DNA of 64,000 bases from Okeanomitos corallinicola TIOX110 (GCF_038050375.1 NZ_CP150886.1:1-64000); one strand, 5' to 3'. Positions 27,044 to 36,420 are shown, counted from the first letter of the stretch. Translations and numbers: made by a program. The notes: generated from the sequence alone by a model not told the origin.

Positions 27044-27482
27044 TATAAAATTCCTCTACTATCAAAACAATATATCTGGAAAATAATCATAAATATAAAT
27101 TTGGAGATAAACAAATAACACAATTTATACTCCAATTTATCTCTTAAATCACTAAGAGTTATTATTTCCAGACTCATATCACTACTTACTAGAAACTAGG
27201 ACTTGGTAGCTCTTAGATAATCAATTCGTCTGGATATACGCCTATTCAGCACTATGATAATAAATTTTTCTATCAGATTTTTAAATATTTAATTAAGGAT
27301 AAATATGAAATTGATTAAGATGATATTGTCAAAGTCTCTGATGATGTATAAAAAACTTTCAAATTCCCCTGTCTTCCCGGAGATTTTCCACCGCCTTTGA
27401 TGACTGTTTATTACTTTCCAACACTAATTACAGCACTTTCAAGTTAATGAATAAAATTACTCTCTCAATTAAGCAGATGCTT
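27044..27482. other. AT-rich intergenic region, nothing recognised
   Basis: About 440 bases upstream of the co-polymerase gene and downstream of RNase Z (both minus). I see no gene, RNA or clear terminator. The co-polymerase promoter is presumably at its left end. Confidence 0.4.
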
Positions 27483-28445
27483 CTAATTTTTACCTTTAAT
27501 CTTGAGCTTATTTTCTCTTCTTCTAGGTATGTCGTAAACCATGAAATCATTCGCCATAATAGTTTTAGGAAAAATAGCGCGCGCTTCTTTCAGTAAATCT
27601 TTTAATTCAATGGCATTCCCAGGAGTATAACGAGGACTAAAATGAGTCATAATTAATTGATGTACACCTGCTAAATAAGCTGTTTGTGCTGCCATGGTGC
27701 TGGTAGAATGTAACCTTTGAAAAGCCATTTCTGCATCTTGATGGGCAAAGGTAGCTTCATGAATTAATACATCAGCATCCTCAGCTAGTTTGACTGCACC
27801 ATCACAATAAACTGTATCTGTACAATAAACAAATTTACGTCCTATTTCTGTAGGTCCGCATAGTTCACTACCATTAATTATGCGTCCATCTTCTAAAGTA
27901 ACTGTCTCACCACGTTTGAGTTGACCATAAATCGGGCCGGAAGGAATTTTTAAAGCTTTGGCTGTTTCCACATCAAAGCGGCCACTACGGTCTTTTTCTT
28001 CTACACGATAGCCAAAAGCAGTGATGCGGTGATGCAGTAAACCACAACTGACCACAAAATCATCATCTTCATAAATTACCCCTGGTTGAACAGTATGCAC
28101 TTTGATGGGGTAAGAAAAATGGGTGTGAGAATAACGGGAAGCTGCTTGCAGATATTCATTTAAACCCGATGGGCCATAAATATCAACTCGATCTACATTA
28201 CCAGCTAACCCGCAACTAGCCAAAAGTCCCATTAAGCCAAAAATATGATCTCCGTGCAGATGGGTGATAAAAATGCGGGAGAGTTGGCTGGTTTTTAGTT
28301 CACTCCGCAAAATTTGGTGCTGTGTACCTTCCCCACAGTCAAACAACCAGAGATCAGCTTTTTGTGGTAATCTCAGTGCCACACTAGAAACATTACGTGA
28401 TCTTGTAGGTACACCGGAACTCGTCCCTAAAAATGTAATCTGCAC
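27483..28445 (-). CDS. rnz: Ribonuclease Z (tRNA 3' endonuclease)
   Basis: The 320-residue protein is a metallo-beta-lactamase-fold enzyme: [20 protein letters not shown] at the N-terminus, the zinc motif [10 protein letters not shown] (His62, His64, Asp66, His67), [19 protein letters not shown] and MTHFSPRY. These are RNase Z/ElaC features, including the exosite-containing length of about 310 residues. It removes 3' trailers from tRNA precursors; here tRNA-Gln lacks an encoded CCA, consistent with a need for it. Confidence 0.95.
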   Translation of the reverse strand: MQITFLGTSSGVPTRSRNVSSVALRLPQKADLWLFDCGEGTQHQILRSELKTSQLSRIFITHLHGDHIFGLMGLLASCGLAGNVDRVDIYGPSGLNEYLQAASRYSHTHFSYPIKVHTVQPGVIYEDDDFVVSCGLLHHRITAFGYRVEEKDRSGRFDVETAKALKIPSGPIYGQLKRGETVTLEDGRIINGSELCGPTEIGRKFVYCTDTVYCDGAVKLAEDADVLIHEATFAHQDAEMAFQRLHSTSTMAAQTAYLAGVHQLIMTHFSPRYTPGNAIELKDLLKEARAIFPKTIMANDFMVYDIPRRRENKLKIKGKN

Positions 28446-28541
28446 AGTGTTTTTTAACCTTTGGTTTACTCAAGATGAAAGTTAATTTTTCTTGTTGGCA
28501 TTATCGTTAGTAAATATGACAAAATGCCTACTTAAAATTAT

Positions 28542-29453
28542 TTATCTATGATAACTTATCAGGTATGCAGGCCAAGATAACTCGCAGATAGTTCCTTGAG
28601 GATAAATGGGGATGCGTTGAAATTTACCATTTATCTGTCTGGCTAATTTTTTAAACTGTTGAGTTCCCCGTCCTTCTTTAGATGAGTTAAGACCTAAACC
28701 ATCATCTACAATACTCAAGGTGTACCAACCAACGGATAAAGAACAAGTCACTTTCAGACAAGTTATTCCTGTGGCGTATTTACCCACATTACATAAAGCT
28801 TCTTCTAAAAATCGGCAAATTCCCCGCTTGTTTTCTATGGTTAAACAACTTTCATCTACTGCTTCAAAACTACGAATTTTTAATTTGATGGTTTTAAAGC
28901 AAGGAAAATCTCGCTCTAAGGTGTGAATATAAACTTGATAAAGAATTTCATGGAGGGGATCTTGTAAATTTAAAATTATTTGCTTGTCTAAATATAATCT
29001 AGATTCTTGGACAATACTTTCTTGTTGCCAAAACTCATACATTCCTCTTAATTCTTGGTTTAATTTTTCTAGTTCTGGTTCTAATTGTAGAATTGAATTT
29101 TTAATTGCTAGGTCTTGACTTCTGACTATTCTTAAAATCTGATCTAGGGTTTGTAGTGGTCCATTATGAATTGCTATAAATGCGACTTCTAAAATTGCCT
29201 TTCTGGCTTTTATTCCTAAGTTAGCAGTTTTATGATAGTGGTATAACGCTGTGATGTAAGTAGCATTTAAACCTATAAGTAAAATTATGTATGATTGAAA
29301 ATTAAAACAGCCTAAGTTTAAGGTTAGATAGATGATAATCACTAAATTTAAAATAGTAATTACTGTGAATAAGATATTTTTGATATGATGTGTGTTTAAT
29401 TTCCATATCAATCTACATCTGGCTATTATTGCGGGCAGAATTTTAGACTGCAT
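28542..29453 (-). CDS. Membrane sensor histidine kinase (HisKA_3-like)
   Basis: The 303-residue protein has two N-terminal membrane helices (about 25-70), a dimerisation segment with a preserved HNGPLQTL motif (the H-x-GPLQ hallmark of NarX/DegS-like kinases), and an ATPase domain with an intact N box (EEALCNVGKYA), DDGLGL and a glycine-rich GRGTQQF. It lies 92 bp downstream of the response regulator at 29546 and forms a plausible NarL-type pair with it. Both are on the strand of the adjacent peptide-export genes. Confidence 0.8.
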   Translation of the reverse strand: MQSKILPAIIARCRLIWKLNTHHIKNILFTVITILNLVIIIYLTLNLGCFNFQSYIILLIGLNATYITALYHYHKTANLGIKARKAILEVAFIAIHNGPLQTLDQILRIVRSQDLAIKNSILQLEPELEKLNQELRGMYEFWQQESIVQESRLYLDKQIILNLQDPLHEILYQVYIHTLERDFPCFKTIKLKIRSFEAVDESCLTIENKRGICRFLEEALCNVGKYATGITCLKVTCSLSVGWYTLSIVDDGLGLNSSKEGRGTQQFKKLARQINGKFQRIPIYPQGTICELSWPAYLISYHR

Positions 29454-29545
29454 AGGTTTTAAATCCAGTCTTGTTAACTATATTATTGGCTATTTGCCAT
29501 TTTTATCTAATTTGAAATTTGTGATTGCTTCCGTATATACAAAAT

Positions 29546-30223
29546 TTAATCTATGAGTCCTTCTTCTCTAGCACGTTTTTCTGTTTGAATACGGATGTTT
29601 TTACCTGCTTCTGGATAAACATTTAATGCGTCTTGCAATTTGCTCCAATAATGACGTACCATCCGCTCAGATACGCACATTTTTTCAGCAATTGCTTTGT
29701 CTTGTAAACCTGCTTCAAAAGCTAGATTTAATACCTGCAACCATTCGGGTTTTACTTCTAATCCTGAGTGAATTGTTTTGATATCTTTTATATGGGTTAA
29801 TCCCTGTAATGCCCAATCTACTCTAATTAACATTTCTTGGGTAGAGAGACTTTTATCCGCAATGGTAAAACCTCCTTTATGATTATCAATATCTAAACGA
29901 ATACGAATTAATGTCCTCACGTGGGCGCTTTGAACAACAATATTTAATTCAGGATATTCTTTCATCAAGTTTTTCAGAAGTTGAATACCATGATCAGGTC
30001 TAGCTGTGATTCCTGTATGCTGGGGAATAGACAAATCCATAACTATTAATTCAGGCTGATTTTTAGCAATTATATTAATAGCGTTATCGGCAGTTGTAGC
30101 AGTAATAAATCTAGTTTGAGGATATTGATTTTTGAGAATAGTGACTGTTCCACCCAATACGGATTCATGATCATCAATCACCAAAATATTTAATAATTTA
30201 TTGGCTGTCAAAGTTTGTTCCAT
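29546..30223 (-). CDS. Response regulator with C-terminal helix-turn-helix (NarL-like)
   Basis: The 225-residue protein has a receiver (VIDDHESVLGG, phosphoacceptor Asp in LIVMDLSIPQHTG, Lys in ADKSL) and a C-terminal helix-turn-helix (AFEAGLQDKAIAEKMCVSERMVRHYWSKL). The tail (KNIRIQTEKRAREEGLID) is basic. It is flanked by one functional-looking and one degenerate kinase-like gene on the same strand. It should be the transcriptional output of this locus; the targets are not visible. Confidence 0.85.
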   Translation of the reverse strand: MEQTLTANKLLNILVIDDHESVLGGTVTILKNQYPQTRFITATTADNAINIIAKNQPELIVMDLSIPQHTGITARPDHGIQLLKNLMKEYPELNIVVQSAHVRTLIRIRLDIDNHKGGFTIADKSLSTQEMLIRVDWALQGLTHIKDIKTIHSGLEVKPEWLQVLNLAFEAGLQDKAIAEKMCVSERMVRHYWSKLQDALNVYPEAGKNIRIQTEKRAREEGLID

Positions 30224-30311
30224 GGTTTATTGTGTTTATTGTGTTTATTGTGATGATTACAATTATTCCAGTTATTTTTCAGTTAATGTTCTGGATTGAA
30301 TTTTATCTAAG

Positions 30312-30420
30312 ATACAGCACTTTCTGGTGTAATGAGGTACACTATTGGCGAGCAAGATGCCTACCCTACAAGATTTTTGTGCTAGATGTTTGTACCTCAT
30401 TGCCATGAAATCTGCTGTAT
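30312..30420. mobile_element. MITE-like element with terminal inverted repeats
   Basis: A 109-bp segment is bounded by 30-base imperfect inverted repeats. The outer 8 bases (ATACAGCA/TGCTGTAT) and the inner 11 bases (AATGAGGTACA/TGTACCTCATT) are perfect. The ~49-base centre has no coding sequence. It sits between the response regulator and the degenerate kinase-like gene. No convincing target-site duplication was seen, so insertion history is inferred from the inverted repeats only. Confidence 0.6.
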
Positions 30421-30511
30421 TTAATAAATTGGTAGATGATTAAATTATTAGTTTGGGAGTGACTGGAAAATCTGAAAACTGACTACTAATCACTCAATTT
30501 TTAGCTAATAA

Positions 30512-31153
30512 TTACCAGGAAAACTGCCAAGCTATCCGAAAATTATGATTTTTGTATAGGCATTTGCCAGAGATTAAAAATTCCAGGGTGTCGCTAATAT
30601 ATTCTAGTTCTGGTGAGTTGTAGTAAAACATGGGGGTAGATATATCTGAATAGGTAATTCTGACAGTTAATTCTCTAGTTTTTTCTTTAATTTTCAAACT
30701 GATATGAGTGGCAATGATTGTGGAAATTTCTTGTAATGTTATTTGCAGTAATTCTTCTAAAGCCATTAAAATTATGAGGCTACATTCCACTGACTCATGT
30801 TGCCAGTATACTGGTAAATCAATATGAAAATATACATGAGGATTAGACTTTACCCAGTAGTCTAATAAGCACTGAATTGAAAGTGGTAAACTATCTTGAA
30901 TATACACCGGACAGAGGCGATCGCTCAATTGTACTAAAGAGTGATGAAATTTATCAATTTTTTTGGTGTATTCAGAAATCTGATCAATTGATAAATTGAC
31001 TGTATCTATTTTCAAAATATCTAAACTACGACGGATGGAGAATGATTCTTGTAATAAGCTATCTCGAATATTTTCAGCCTCTAGGAAGAGTTTTTTTGAT
31101 TGCTTATCGGACCACCATCGTAATGCTGGTTGAATTTTATGTTTATATGTCAT
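30512..31153 (-). CDS. Degenerate histidine-kinase-like protein (HATPase remnant)
   Basis: A 213-residue soluble protein. Its layout, a helical dimerisation-like part (AENIRDSLLQESFSIRRSLD) followed by an ATPase-like part, parallels the kinase at 28542. The N-box Asn is missing (ALEELLQITLQE where EALxN is expected), and where DxGxG should be it reads TYSDIST. There is no phosphorylatable His-box. It may be a pseudokinase acting as a regulatory partner rather than an enzyme. It lies between the exporter genes and the response regulator. Confidence 0.6.
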   Translation of the reverse strand: MTYKHKIQPALRWWSDKQSKKLFLEAENIRDSLLQESFSIRRSLDILKIDTVNLSIDQISEYTKKIDKFHHSLVQLSDRLCPVYIQDSLPLSIQCLLDYWVKSNPHVYFHIDLPVYWQHESVECSLIILMALEELLQITLQEISTIIATHISLKIKEKTRELTVRITYSDISTPMFYYNSPELEYISDTLEFLISGKCLYKNHNFRIAWQFSW

Positions 31154-31304
31154 AAACTGAACAATGTTTATAACTTGGGTGAAACTAATCAGTATTCATG
31201 AGTAAATACTAACTATAAGATCCGGAAAAAATTGGATAAAGTTGGGTAAAATGTAATGAGCATATAAATAAATAACCCAACTTCTATAAGTCTACTTTTC
31301 CTAG

Positions 31305-32696
31305 TTATAAATCCGTGATTAATCTGGCTTTGCGTAACATAAATTGCAGGGCGGTCTCTTGCTTGGAAATAATATCTGCTGTAACTTCCATTCCTGCTTG
31401 GATATCACACTGATGATGATTACCAAATGTCAGTTTTTCTGGTTGAATTGTGGCTGCAAAATAACTGTTATTGGTGGCGACACTTTGATTATTTGTTTGC
31501 ATACTAATTACATCAGGAGAAACTGTTTTTACAACTCCATTGAGTGTGCCATAATCAGGATAGGGACAAGCATCTACACGTAATTGGACTTTTTGACCAA
31601 TGGCAACTTTTTTAATGTCAGTAGTGGGAATACTAGCTTTAATTTCTAAAGCCGTATGATCAGGAACAATTTCTGCAATAGATTCACTGACTTTGACTAC
31701 TTGACCAGGATTACGCAGGTTTAGTTTGAGGATAATCCCATTGCTAGTGGCAACTATTGTACTTTTACGAATTTGATTTTCTAATTGCTCAAGTTCTTTT
31801 TGTGATTGATTGATTTGGGTTTGTAATTGTACTCTCCGCTCAATTAATGCTTGTTTTTCTTTATTTAAACTAGCAATATTAGCTTTGCCTTTAGCAGTTT
31901 CTTGGTTAATACGTTCCTGTGCAATTTTCACCATTGCTGTAGTCGGATTTACCGCAGACTTAGCTGATTTAACTTGAATTTTGGCTATTTCTAATGATTT
32001 CTCTTCAGCAGATAATGTTAATTCTGTTTGCTGAACCACAAGTTGTTTTTGTTCAAATTCTCTCCTACCAATTGCACCAATTTCTGATAATTGTTGATAG
32101 CGATCTCTGTCTATTTTAGCAAATTCTAAATCTGCTTTTGCCTTTTTAAAATTAGTCATGGCTTTTTCTAGACTGGCTGCTGATACCAAAAAATCACTAT
32201 CAGTATTAATTTTGCGTTCTTGGTATTCTCGTTGGTTGCGGACTAAATCTGCTTTTGCTGTGGCAATTATAGTTTCAATTACTTTTTGTTCAGCTAAAAT
32301 CTGATTATTTAAGTTACGAATTTGGGCATCAATTTGAATTAGTTGCAAATTACCTTGTTGAATATTACCCTGTACTTGATTTTTTTTAATTAGTAAATGT
32401 TCATTATCAAGATCAGCAATGACATCACCTATTTTTATTGGTTGATTTTCTTTGACTAAAATATTTTTTATTGTCCCTTCTATTTGTGGTTGTACTATAC
32501 GAGTTTCACCAGTGGGACGAACAATGGCAGATGCTTTGACTGTGACATTATATTTCACCCATGAAGAAAGAGTAATTCCTGTAGCAACAGTACCGATGAG
32601 AAGAATACCAGTTAAAGATGTCCAAATACTAATGGAGGGTAAAAAGTCATCCTTATGTTGTGAAGGTATGAGTTTTTGATGATGAGTGTACAGCAT
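31305..32696 (-). CDS. HlyD-type membrane fusion protein of the peptide exporter
   Basis: From the ATG at 32696 (MLYTHHQKLIPSQ) it has 463 residues; an in-frame TTG at 32720 touches the exporter stop. It has one N-terminal membrane helix (GILLIGTVATGITLSSW), a lipoyl/barrel-sandwich half (IVQPQIEGTIKNILVKENQP), a long coiled-coil hairpin (about residues 95-310), the second half (ATSNGIILKLNLRNPGQVV) and a C-terminal beta domain. It bridges the ABC exporter to the outer membrane for secretion. It is translated directly after the PCAT gene. Confidence 0.9.
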   Translation of the reverse strand: MLYTHHQKLIPSQHKDDFLPSISIWTSLTGILLIGTVATGITLSSWVKYNVTVKASAIVRPTGETRIVQPQIEGTIKNILVKENQPIKIGDVIADLDNEHLLIKKNQVQGNIQQGNLQLIQIDAQIRNLNNQILAEQKVIETIIATAKADLVRNQREYQERKINTDSDFLVSAASLEKAMTNFKKAKADLEFAKIDRDRYQQLSEIGAIGRREFEQKQLVVQQTELTLSAEEKSLEIAKIQVKSAKSAVNPTTAMVKIAQERINQETAKGKANIASLNKEKQALIERRVQLQTQINQSQKELEQLENQIRKSTIVATSNGIILKLNLRNPGQVVKVSESIAEIVPDHTALEIKASIPTTDIKKVAIGQKVQLRVDACPYPDYGTLNGVVKTVSPDVISMQTNNQSVATNNSYFAATIQPEKLTFGNHHQCDIQAGMEVTADIISKQETALQFMLRKARLITDL

Positions 32697-32720
32697 GATT
32701 ATTTGGAAAAATAACAACAA

Positions 32721-34871
32721 TTAAGGGATTAAAAAATCTAAATGTTCTCCGATTTTAGTTTTTAAATCTTCTACAGAACCTTCAATTTTTAACCTTCCTT
32801 GGTCTAACAAAATAATCCAATCAGCGCGATTTATTACTTGGGGTCTGTGACTAATTAAAATTGTGGTTTTATTGCTTCTATGTCTGAATAATTGTTCTAA
32901 AACTTGCGCTTCGGTAACAGGATCAAGTCCTGCTGTAGATTCATCTAAAATTAAGATTGGTGGTTCTGTCACAATTGCCCTAGCTATAGCTAATCTTTGA
33001 CGTTGACCACCGGAAATATTCGCGCCAAATTCACCTAAGATAGTTTGATATTTCTCTGGTAATTTACTAATAAATTCGTCCGCACCAGAAATTTGACAAG
33101 CTCTCACAATTTGTTCAAAGGTAATATGAGGCGCACCTAAACGGAAGTTTTCAACAATAGAACGACTCCAAAAATGAGCATCTTGGGGAACAAGAGCTAC
33201 CTGTTGACGTAGACATTCTAAGGAAATATCTGGCAGGTTATAAAGTCCAATTCTAATGTTTCCTGACTGGAGAGTATATAAACCAGCGAGTAGTTTAGCA
33301 AGGGTACTTTTACCACATCCAGATTTACCAATAACGGCAACTATTTTTCCTCCAGGAATTGTTAAAGAAAATTCTTCTAATAGATCAACTCTGCCAGTAT
33401 AATGAAAGTTGATATTTTCGCAAATTATATCAGCATCTGCCGCAATTTTGGCAAAGGGTTTTTTGCCATCATTTTCAGTTTCTGGAGTGGTATCTATTAC
33501 TTCTGTTAATCTTTGAACGGCTGTTTTAGCACGGGTAAATTCTTCAACGAAGCTGATAATGGTAAATATTAAACCCAAAAAATTACCATTCATGGAATTA
33601 AATGCTAATAGCTGTCCAATGCTAAGATTTTCTGCGGGATTAATGACTAAATTACCACCATACCAAAGTAAAATAATCCCACCAATTGCAGAAACAAATC
33701 CAGAAAATGTATGGTTGATAATGCCGATTTGCATTGTCCTTAATGTCAAGGTGGCAAGTTTACTAAATCGGCTTTGTAATTCTTCTGTAAATTGAGAACC
33801 TGCGGTTGTGGTTTTGAGAGTTAATGCACCTTTGAAAGTTTCTACTAAGACACCTTGTGTTTCTGCATCTTTAACTAATAGTTCACGGGTTTTTCTTTGT
33901 AATGTGGGTTGAAAAATTAATGGTGCTATAGTCATTATTACAGCAATAAATATTGCTACTAAGGTTAGTTTCCAACTATAAAAAGCCATGATACCAAATG
34001 ATATTATGGCTATAAATGCTTTACTAGGTAAACTAATAACTACTTGGGTAACTAACTGATTGATTTGTTTAATATCTTGAAGACGACTAACAATTTCTCC
34101 ACTCCGACGTGCTTCATAATAGGAAAGTGGTAAATGTAAAATTTGTCTGCCAAATTCGATAACTAATCCTAGTTGTAAACGTTGGGCAAAGTGTGCTATT
34201 AAGTTAGATTGTACCCAAGAAATACTACTAGAAATTAGGTTCATTACTACTACTGCGATCGCTACAGTAGTTAGTAATTTTGTGTCTCCACGTACTAAAA
34301 CATCATCGGTGAGAATTTGTAAGAGAAATGGAGATGCTAAAGATAATAAACCTAATAGTAAATTCAGTGGTAATGCTTGAGCTAAAATGCTGCGGAAATT
34401 CCATACTCTTTTTAAGAACCGCAAAAAGCCACTACTTTGATCATCTTCAGTTTTAAAAAACAATTCTGGATCTGGTTCTACTAACAACATTAACCAATCT
34501 GTCCAACCTTCTACTAGGTCTTTCGCTGATAGATGACGGATACCTACTGCTGGATCAGATATGATAAATTTTCTGCCTTTTTTACCATAGAAAACTACCC
34601 AATGATTGCCTTGCCAATGTACAATTGCTGGTAGAGGTGCTTCATTAATTCTGTTTAAAAGTTCTGGCGATGTTTTAACAGGTGAAGCATTAAAACCTAG
34701 TGTTTTTGCTCCTCTTTGTAGTCCTAATAATGTTGTACCAAATTGTCCTGTACCGACAGCTTCTCGAATGCGACTGAGTGTAAAATTCTTGCCATAATAT
34801 TTGGCGATCGCAGCCAAGCAAGCCGCACCACAATCTTCTTGACTATGTTGGGAAATGTGCGCGTATTTCAT
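32721..34871 (-). CDS. Peptidase-containing ABC exporter (PCAT) for double-glycine peptides
   Basis: The 716-residue protein has an N-terminal C39 peptidase with its full triad (Cys14 in SQEDCGAAC, His90 in GNHWVVFYG, Asp106 in IISDPAVG), six membrane helices, and a nucleotide-binding domain with GKSGCGKSTLAKLL (Walker A), SGGQRQRLAIARA (signature), ILILDESTAGLDP (Walker B) and LISHRP (H-loop). Such exporters cut leaders after Gly-Gly and pump the mature peptide out. Two Gly-Gly leader peptides lie just upstream on the same strand and HlyD follows. A HetC-like relative is an alternative label, but the intact C39 triad favours an active processing exporter. Confidence 0.95.
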   Translation of the reverse strand: MKYAHISQHSQEDCGAACLAAIAKYYGKNFTLSRIREAVGTGQFGTTLLGLQRGAKTLGFNASPVKTSPELLNRINEAPLPAIVHWQGNHWVVFYGKKGRKFIISDPAVGIRHLSAKDLVEGWTDWLMLLVEPDPELFFKTEDDQSSGFLRFLKRVWNFRSILAQALPLNLLLGLLSLASPFLLQILTDDVLVRGDTKLLTTVAIAVVVMNLISSSISWVQSNLIAHFAQRLQLGLVIEFGRQILHLPLSYYEARRSGEIVSRLQDIKQINQLVTQVVISLPSKAFIAIISFGIMAFYSWKLTLVAIFIAVIMTIAPLIFQPTLQRKTRELLVKDAETQGVLVETFKGALTLKTTTAGSQFTEELQSRFSKLATLTLRTMQIGIINHTFSGFVSAIGGIILLWYGGNLVINPAENLSIGQLLAFNSMNGNFLGLIFTIISFVEEFTRAKTAVQRLTEVIDTTPETENDGKKPFAKIAADADIICENINFHYTGRVDLLEEFSLTIPGGKIVAVIGKSGCGKSTLAKLLAGLYTLQSGNIRIGLYNLPDISLECLRQQVALVPQDAHFWSRSIVENFRLGAPHITFEQIVRACQISGADEFISKLPEKYQTILGEFGANISGGQRQRLAIARAIVTEPPILILDESTAGLDPVTEAQVLEQLFRHRSNKTTILISHRPQVINRADWIILLDQGRLKIEGSVEDLKTKIGEHLDFLIP

Positions 34872-35151
34872 GGAATTTTAATTTTCAATGTTGAGTGTTA
34901 AATGTAGAAATAGACATTACTTATTTGTTGATGATTATTTTTATAATAAATACTCTTAAACAATTAAACATTGACTATTTATGTAAAGTTGTTTTCCCTT
35001 TTCAGCAAGTTATCAATAATAATTAGTGTAGTTGTGTATTTGCAAATCAAATAAAAAACTGAAACATAATTAATATGTTCCAGTGTTTAACCCATATATA
35101 CTTAATTAGTTACTTTCGTTTGCAACTTTATAAAACAGACTTAAATTCTAT

Positions 35152-35385
35152 CTAAAAAAGTCTAGTTATTCTATTTTCACCTAATTCTAGATTATCAATT
35201 CCTGGTATTGATAATGCACCAATCAGCAATAAGAAAGCTATATTAATTACTTCTGGACTGCGTGCCATTTGCGGAAATAAATGAGTTATAACTGTAAGAT
35301 AAGAAGCTGCTGCAATTACTCCACCACCACTAACACCAGCAGCTTCTTCCGGTGATATTTCAGTGAATAAATTATTCTTTTCCAT
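35152..35385 (-). CDS. Double-glycine leader peptide 1 (bacteriocin-like precursor)
   Basis: A 77-residue precursor. Residues 1-21 (NNLFTEISPEEAAGVSGG at the end) form a classic Gly-Gly leader; cleavage after Gly21 would release 56 residues. The mature part begins GVIAAASYLTVITHLFPQ and has a hydrophobic stretch (VINIAFLLLIGALSIPG). There is no cysteine and no modification enzyme nearby, so it is probably an unmodified class II-type peptide or a signal. It lies 280 bp upstream of the PCAT gene. It shares its leader type and a LT-I-TH-LFP motif with the peptide at 35704. Confidence 0.8.
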   Translation of the reverse strand: MEKNNLFTEISPEEAAGVSGGGVIAAASYLTVITHLFPQMARSPEVINIAFLLLIGALSIPGIDNLELGENRITRLF

Positions 35386-35646
35386 TTTTTGATTATGTTC
35401 TCATTCAATACTGTAGCCAAGCAAAATAAAAGTAAAAGGATAAAAATTGACCCAAAAATTTGATGATAAAGGTGAAACAGATGAGTTTTCTATTTCACCT
35501 TATTTGAATTATTCACTTCCTCCTTATAGTTCAGTTTCAATTTCAGCTTTCGGCAATTTTAAAGTGGTAGATGGAAGATTACACCTTGTCTTTAATACCC
35601 GTACCCTACTTTCAAGACTCAGATTTTTTGAGTTTTGTATGAACAC

Positions 35647-35697
35647 GCTAATTAAGTTTAACTAAAGATCACTCTCTATTGATTAAACTTAATTAGC
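35647..35697. terminator. Perfect 15-bp inverted repeat, possible terminator
   Basis: Arms GCTAATTAAGTTTAA (35647-35661) and its exact complement (35683-35697) flank a 21-base loop. A TTTTT run (35701-35705) follows on the plus strand. On the minus strand the hairpin begins 7 bases after the stop of leader peptide 2, so it could instead limit read-through between the two peptide genes. Confidence 0.5.
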
Positions 35698-35703
35698 TCG
35701 TTT

Positions 35704-35943
35704 TTATCTCAATAAGAACATGGTCAAGATATTACCTGTTATTACGTCTCCTACAATACTAGGATGAGATTTAGAATTAGAACGATGAGAATTGTCAGAG
35801 TAACTAGGAAATAAAAAATGTGTTATCGTTAAGGCGGAAGCAGTCTCAACAAGCCCAAATCCACCACCACTACCACCACTAACAAAGGAAGATTCTTCAA
35901 CAGCAACTTGGGTAAATAAAGCGTTATTTTCGATTACTTGCAT
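35704..35943 (-). CDS. Double-glycine leader peptide 2 (bacteriocin-like precursor)
   Basis: A 79-residue precursor preceded by a good ribosome-binding site (AAGGAG, 9 bases before the ATG). The leader (ENNALFTQVAVEESSFVSGG) ends with Gly-Gly at 23-24, predicting a 55-residue product. That product starts with a Gly/Ser run, then ETASALTITHFLFPSY, then a polar Ser/Asn/His/Lys segment and a hydrophobic end (ILTMFLLR). No cysteines are present. It pairs with the peptide at 35152 and the PCAT/HlyD exporter; a two-peptide bacteriocin or signalling pair is the inference. Confidence 0.8.
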   Translation of the reverse strand: MQVIENNALFTQVAVEESSFVSGGSGGGFGLVETASALTITHFLFPSYSDNSHRSNSKSHPSIVGDVITGNILTMFLLR

Positions 35944-36231
35944 GACTCAATACTCCTTGATCTTTAATTGATTTGATTTGCTTTCAGCTAGTAGTTGATT
36001 GCTTTTGTGTAAGCCCCTCAACCGCTTGCTTGTTTATAGAATAGCTAGGAATCAATGATTAAGTCATTTATAGTTTCTGCAAACTTAATTTCCAAATTTC
36101 CACATCTATATTTCCGAAAAATACACGCGCTAATTATCTATATAAATTCAATATTCAAAACTCTCTGCGATTGGGTTTATAACGGTGAAGATTCCCCCAA
36201 CCCTCTTTTTAAGGGGTCGCCAATACATGGG

Positions 36232-36259
36232 TAAGGGTTTAGCATTGCTAAACCCCTAC
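36232..36259. repeat. Dispersed palindromic repeat, copy 4
   Basis: AAGGGTTTAGCA-T-TGCTAAACCCCT, the same family as the copies at 3864, 17496, 20823 and 51268. It lies in the 480-bp non-coding gap (35944-36420) beyond the peptide genes, which otherwise shows only the tandem repeat at 36372. Confidence 0.75.
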
Positions 36260-36371
36260 GATCAATCTATAAAGTTATTTGTTAATTTATATGAAAAATA
36301 TGAGTCAATTTTACAGTTAATGGATATAAAGACTATTTATAATTGGAATCTAGATACCAAGCCAGTTTTAT

Positions 36372-36398
36372 TCCTGACTCCTGACTCCTGACTCCTGC
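36372..36398. repeat. Heptamer tandem repeat (TCCTGAC)n
   Basis: Nearly four direct copies of TCCTGAC precede the hypothetical gene at 36421. It is a short tandem repeat of the cyanobacterial heptamer type. Confidence 0.7.
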
Positions 36399-36420
36399 TG
36401 TAATACAGTTGTTATATCAG

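Noticed and set aside
32721-34871. Naming the exporter hetC
   Set aside because: HetC is a related peptidase-type ABC exporter in heterocyst development, but this gene sits with Gly-Gly peptides and HlyD and not with hetP-like genes, so the name is not supported.
35447-35665. 72-residue plus-strand frame between the two Gly-Gly peptides, considered as an immunity protein
   Set aside because: It needs a TTG start, although AAAAGGA precedes it, its C-terminus is encoded by one arm of the inverted repeat at 35647, and it has no membrane segment or family similarity.
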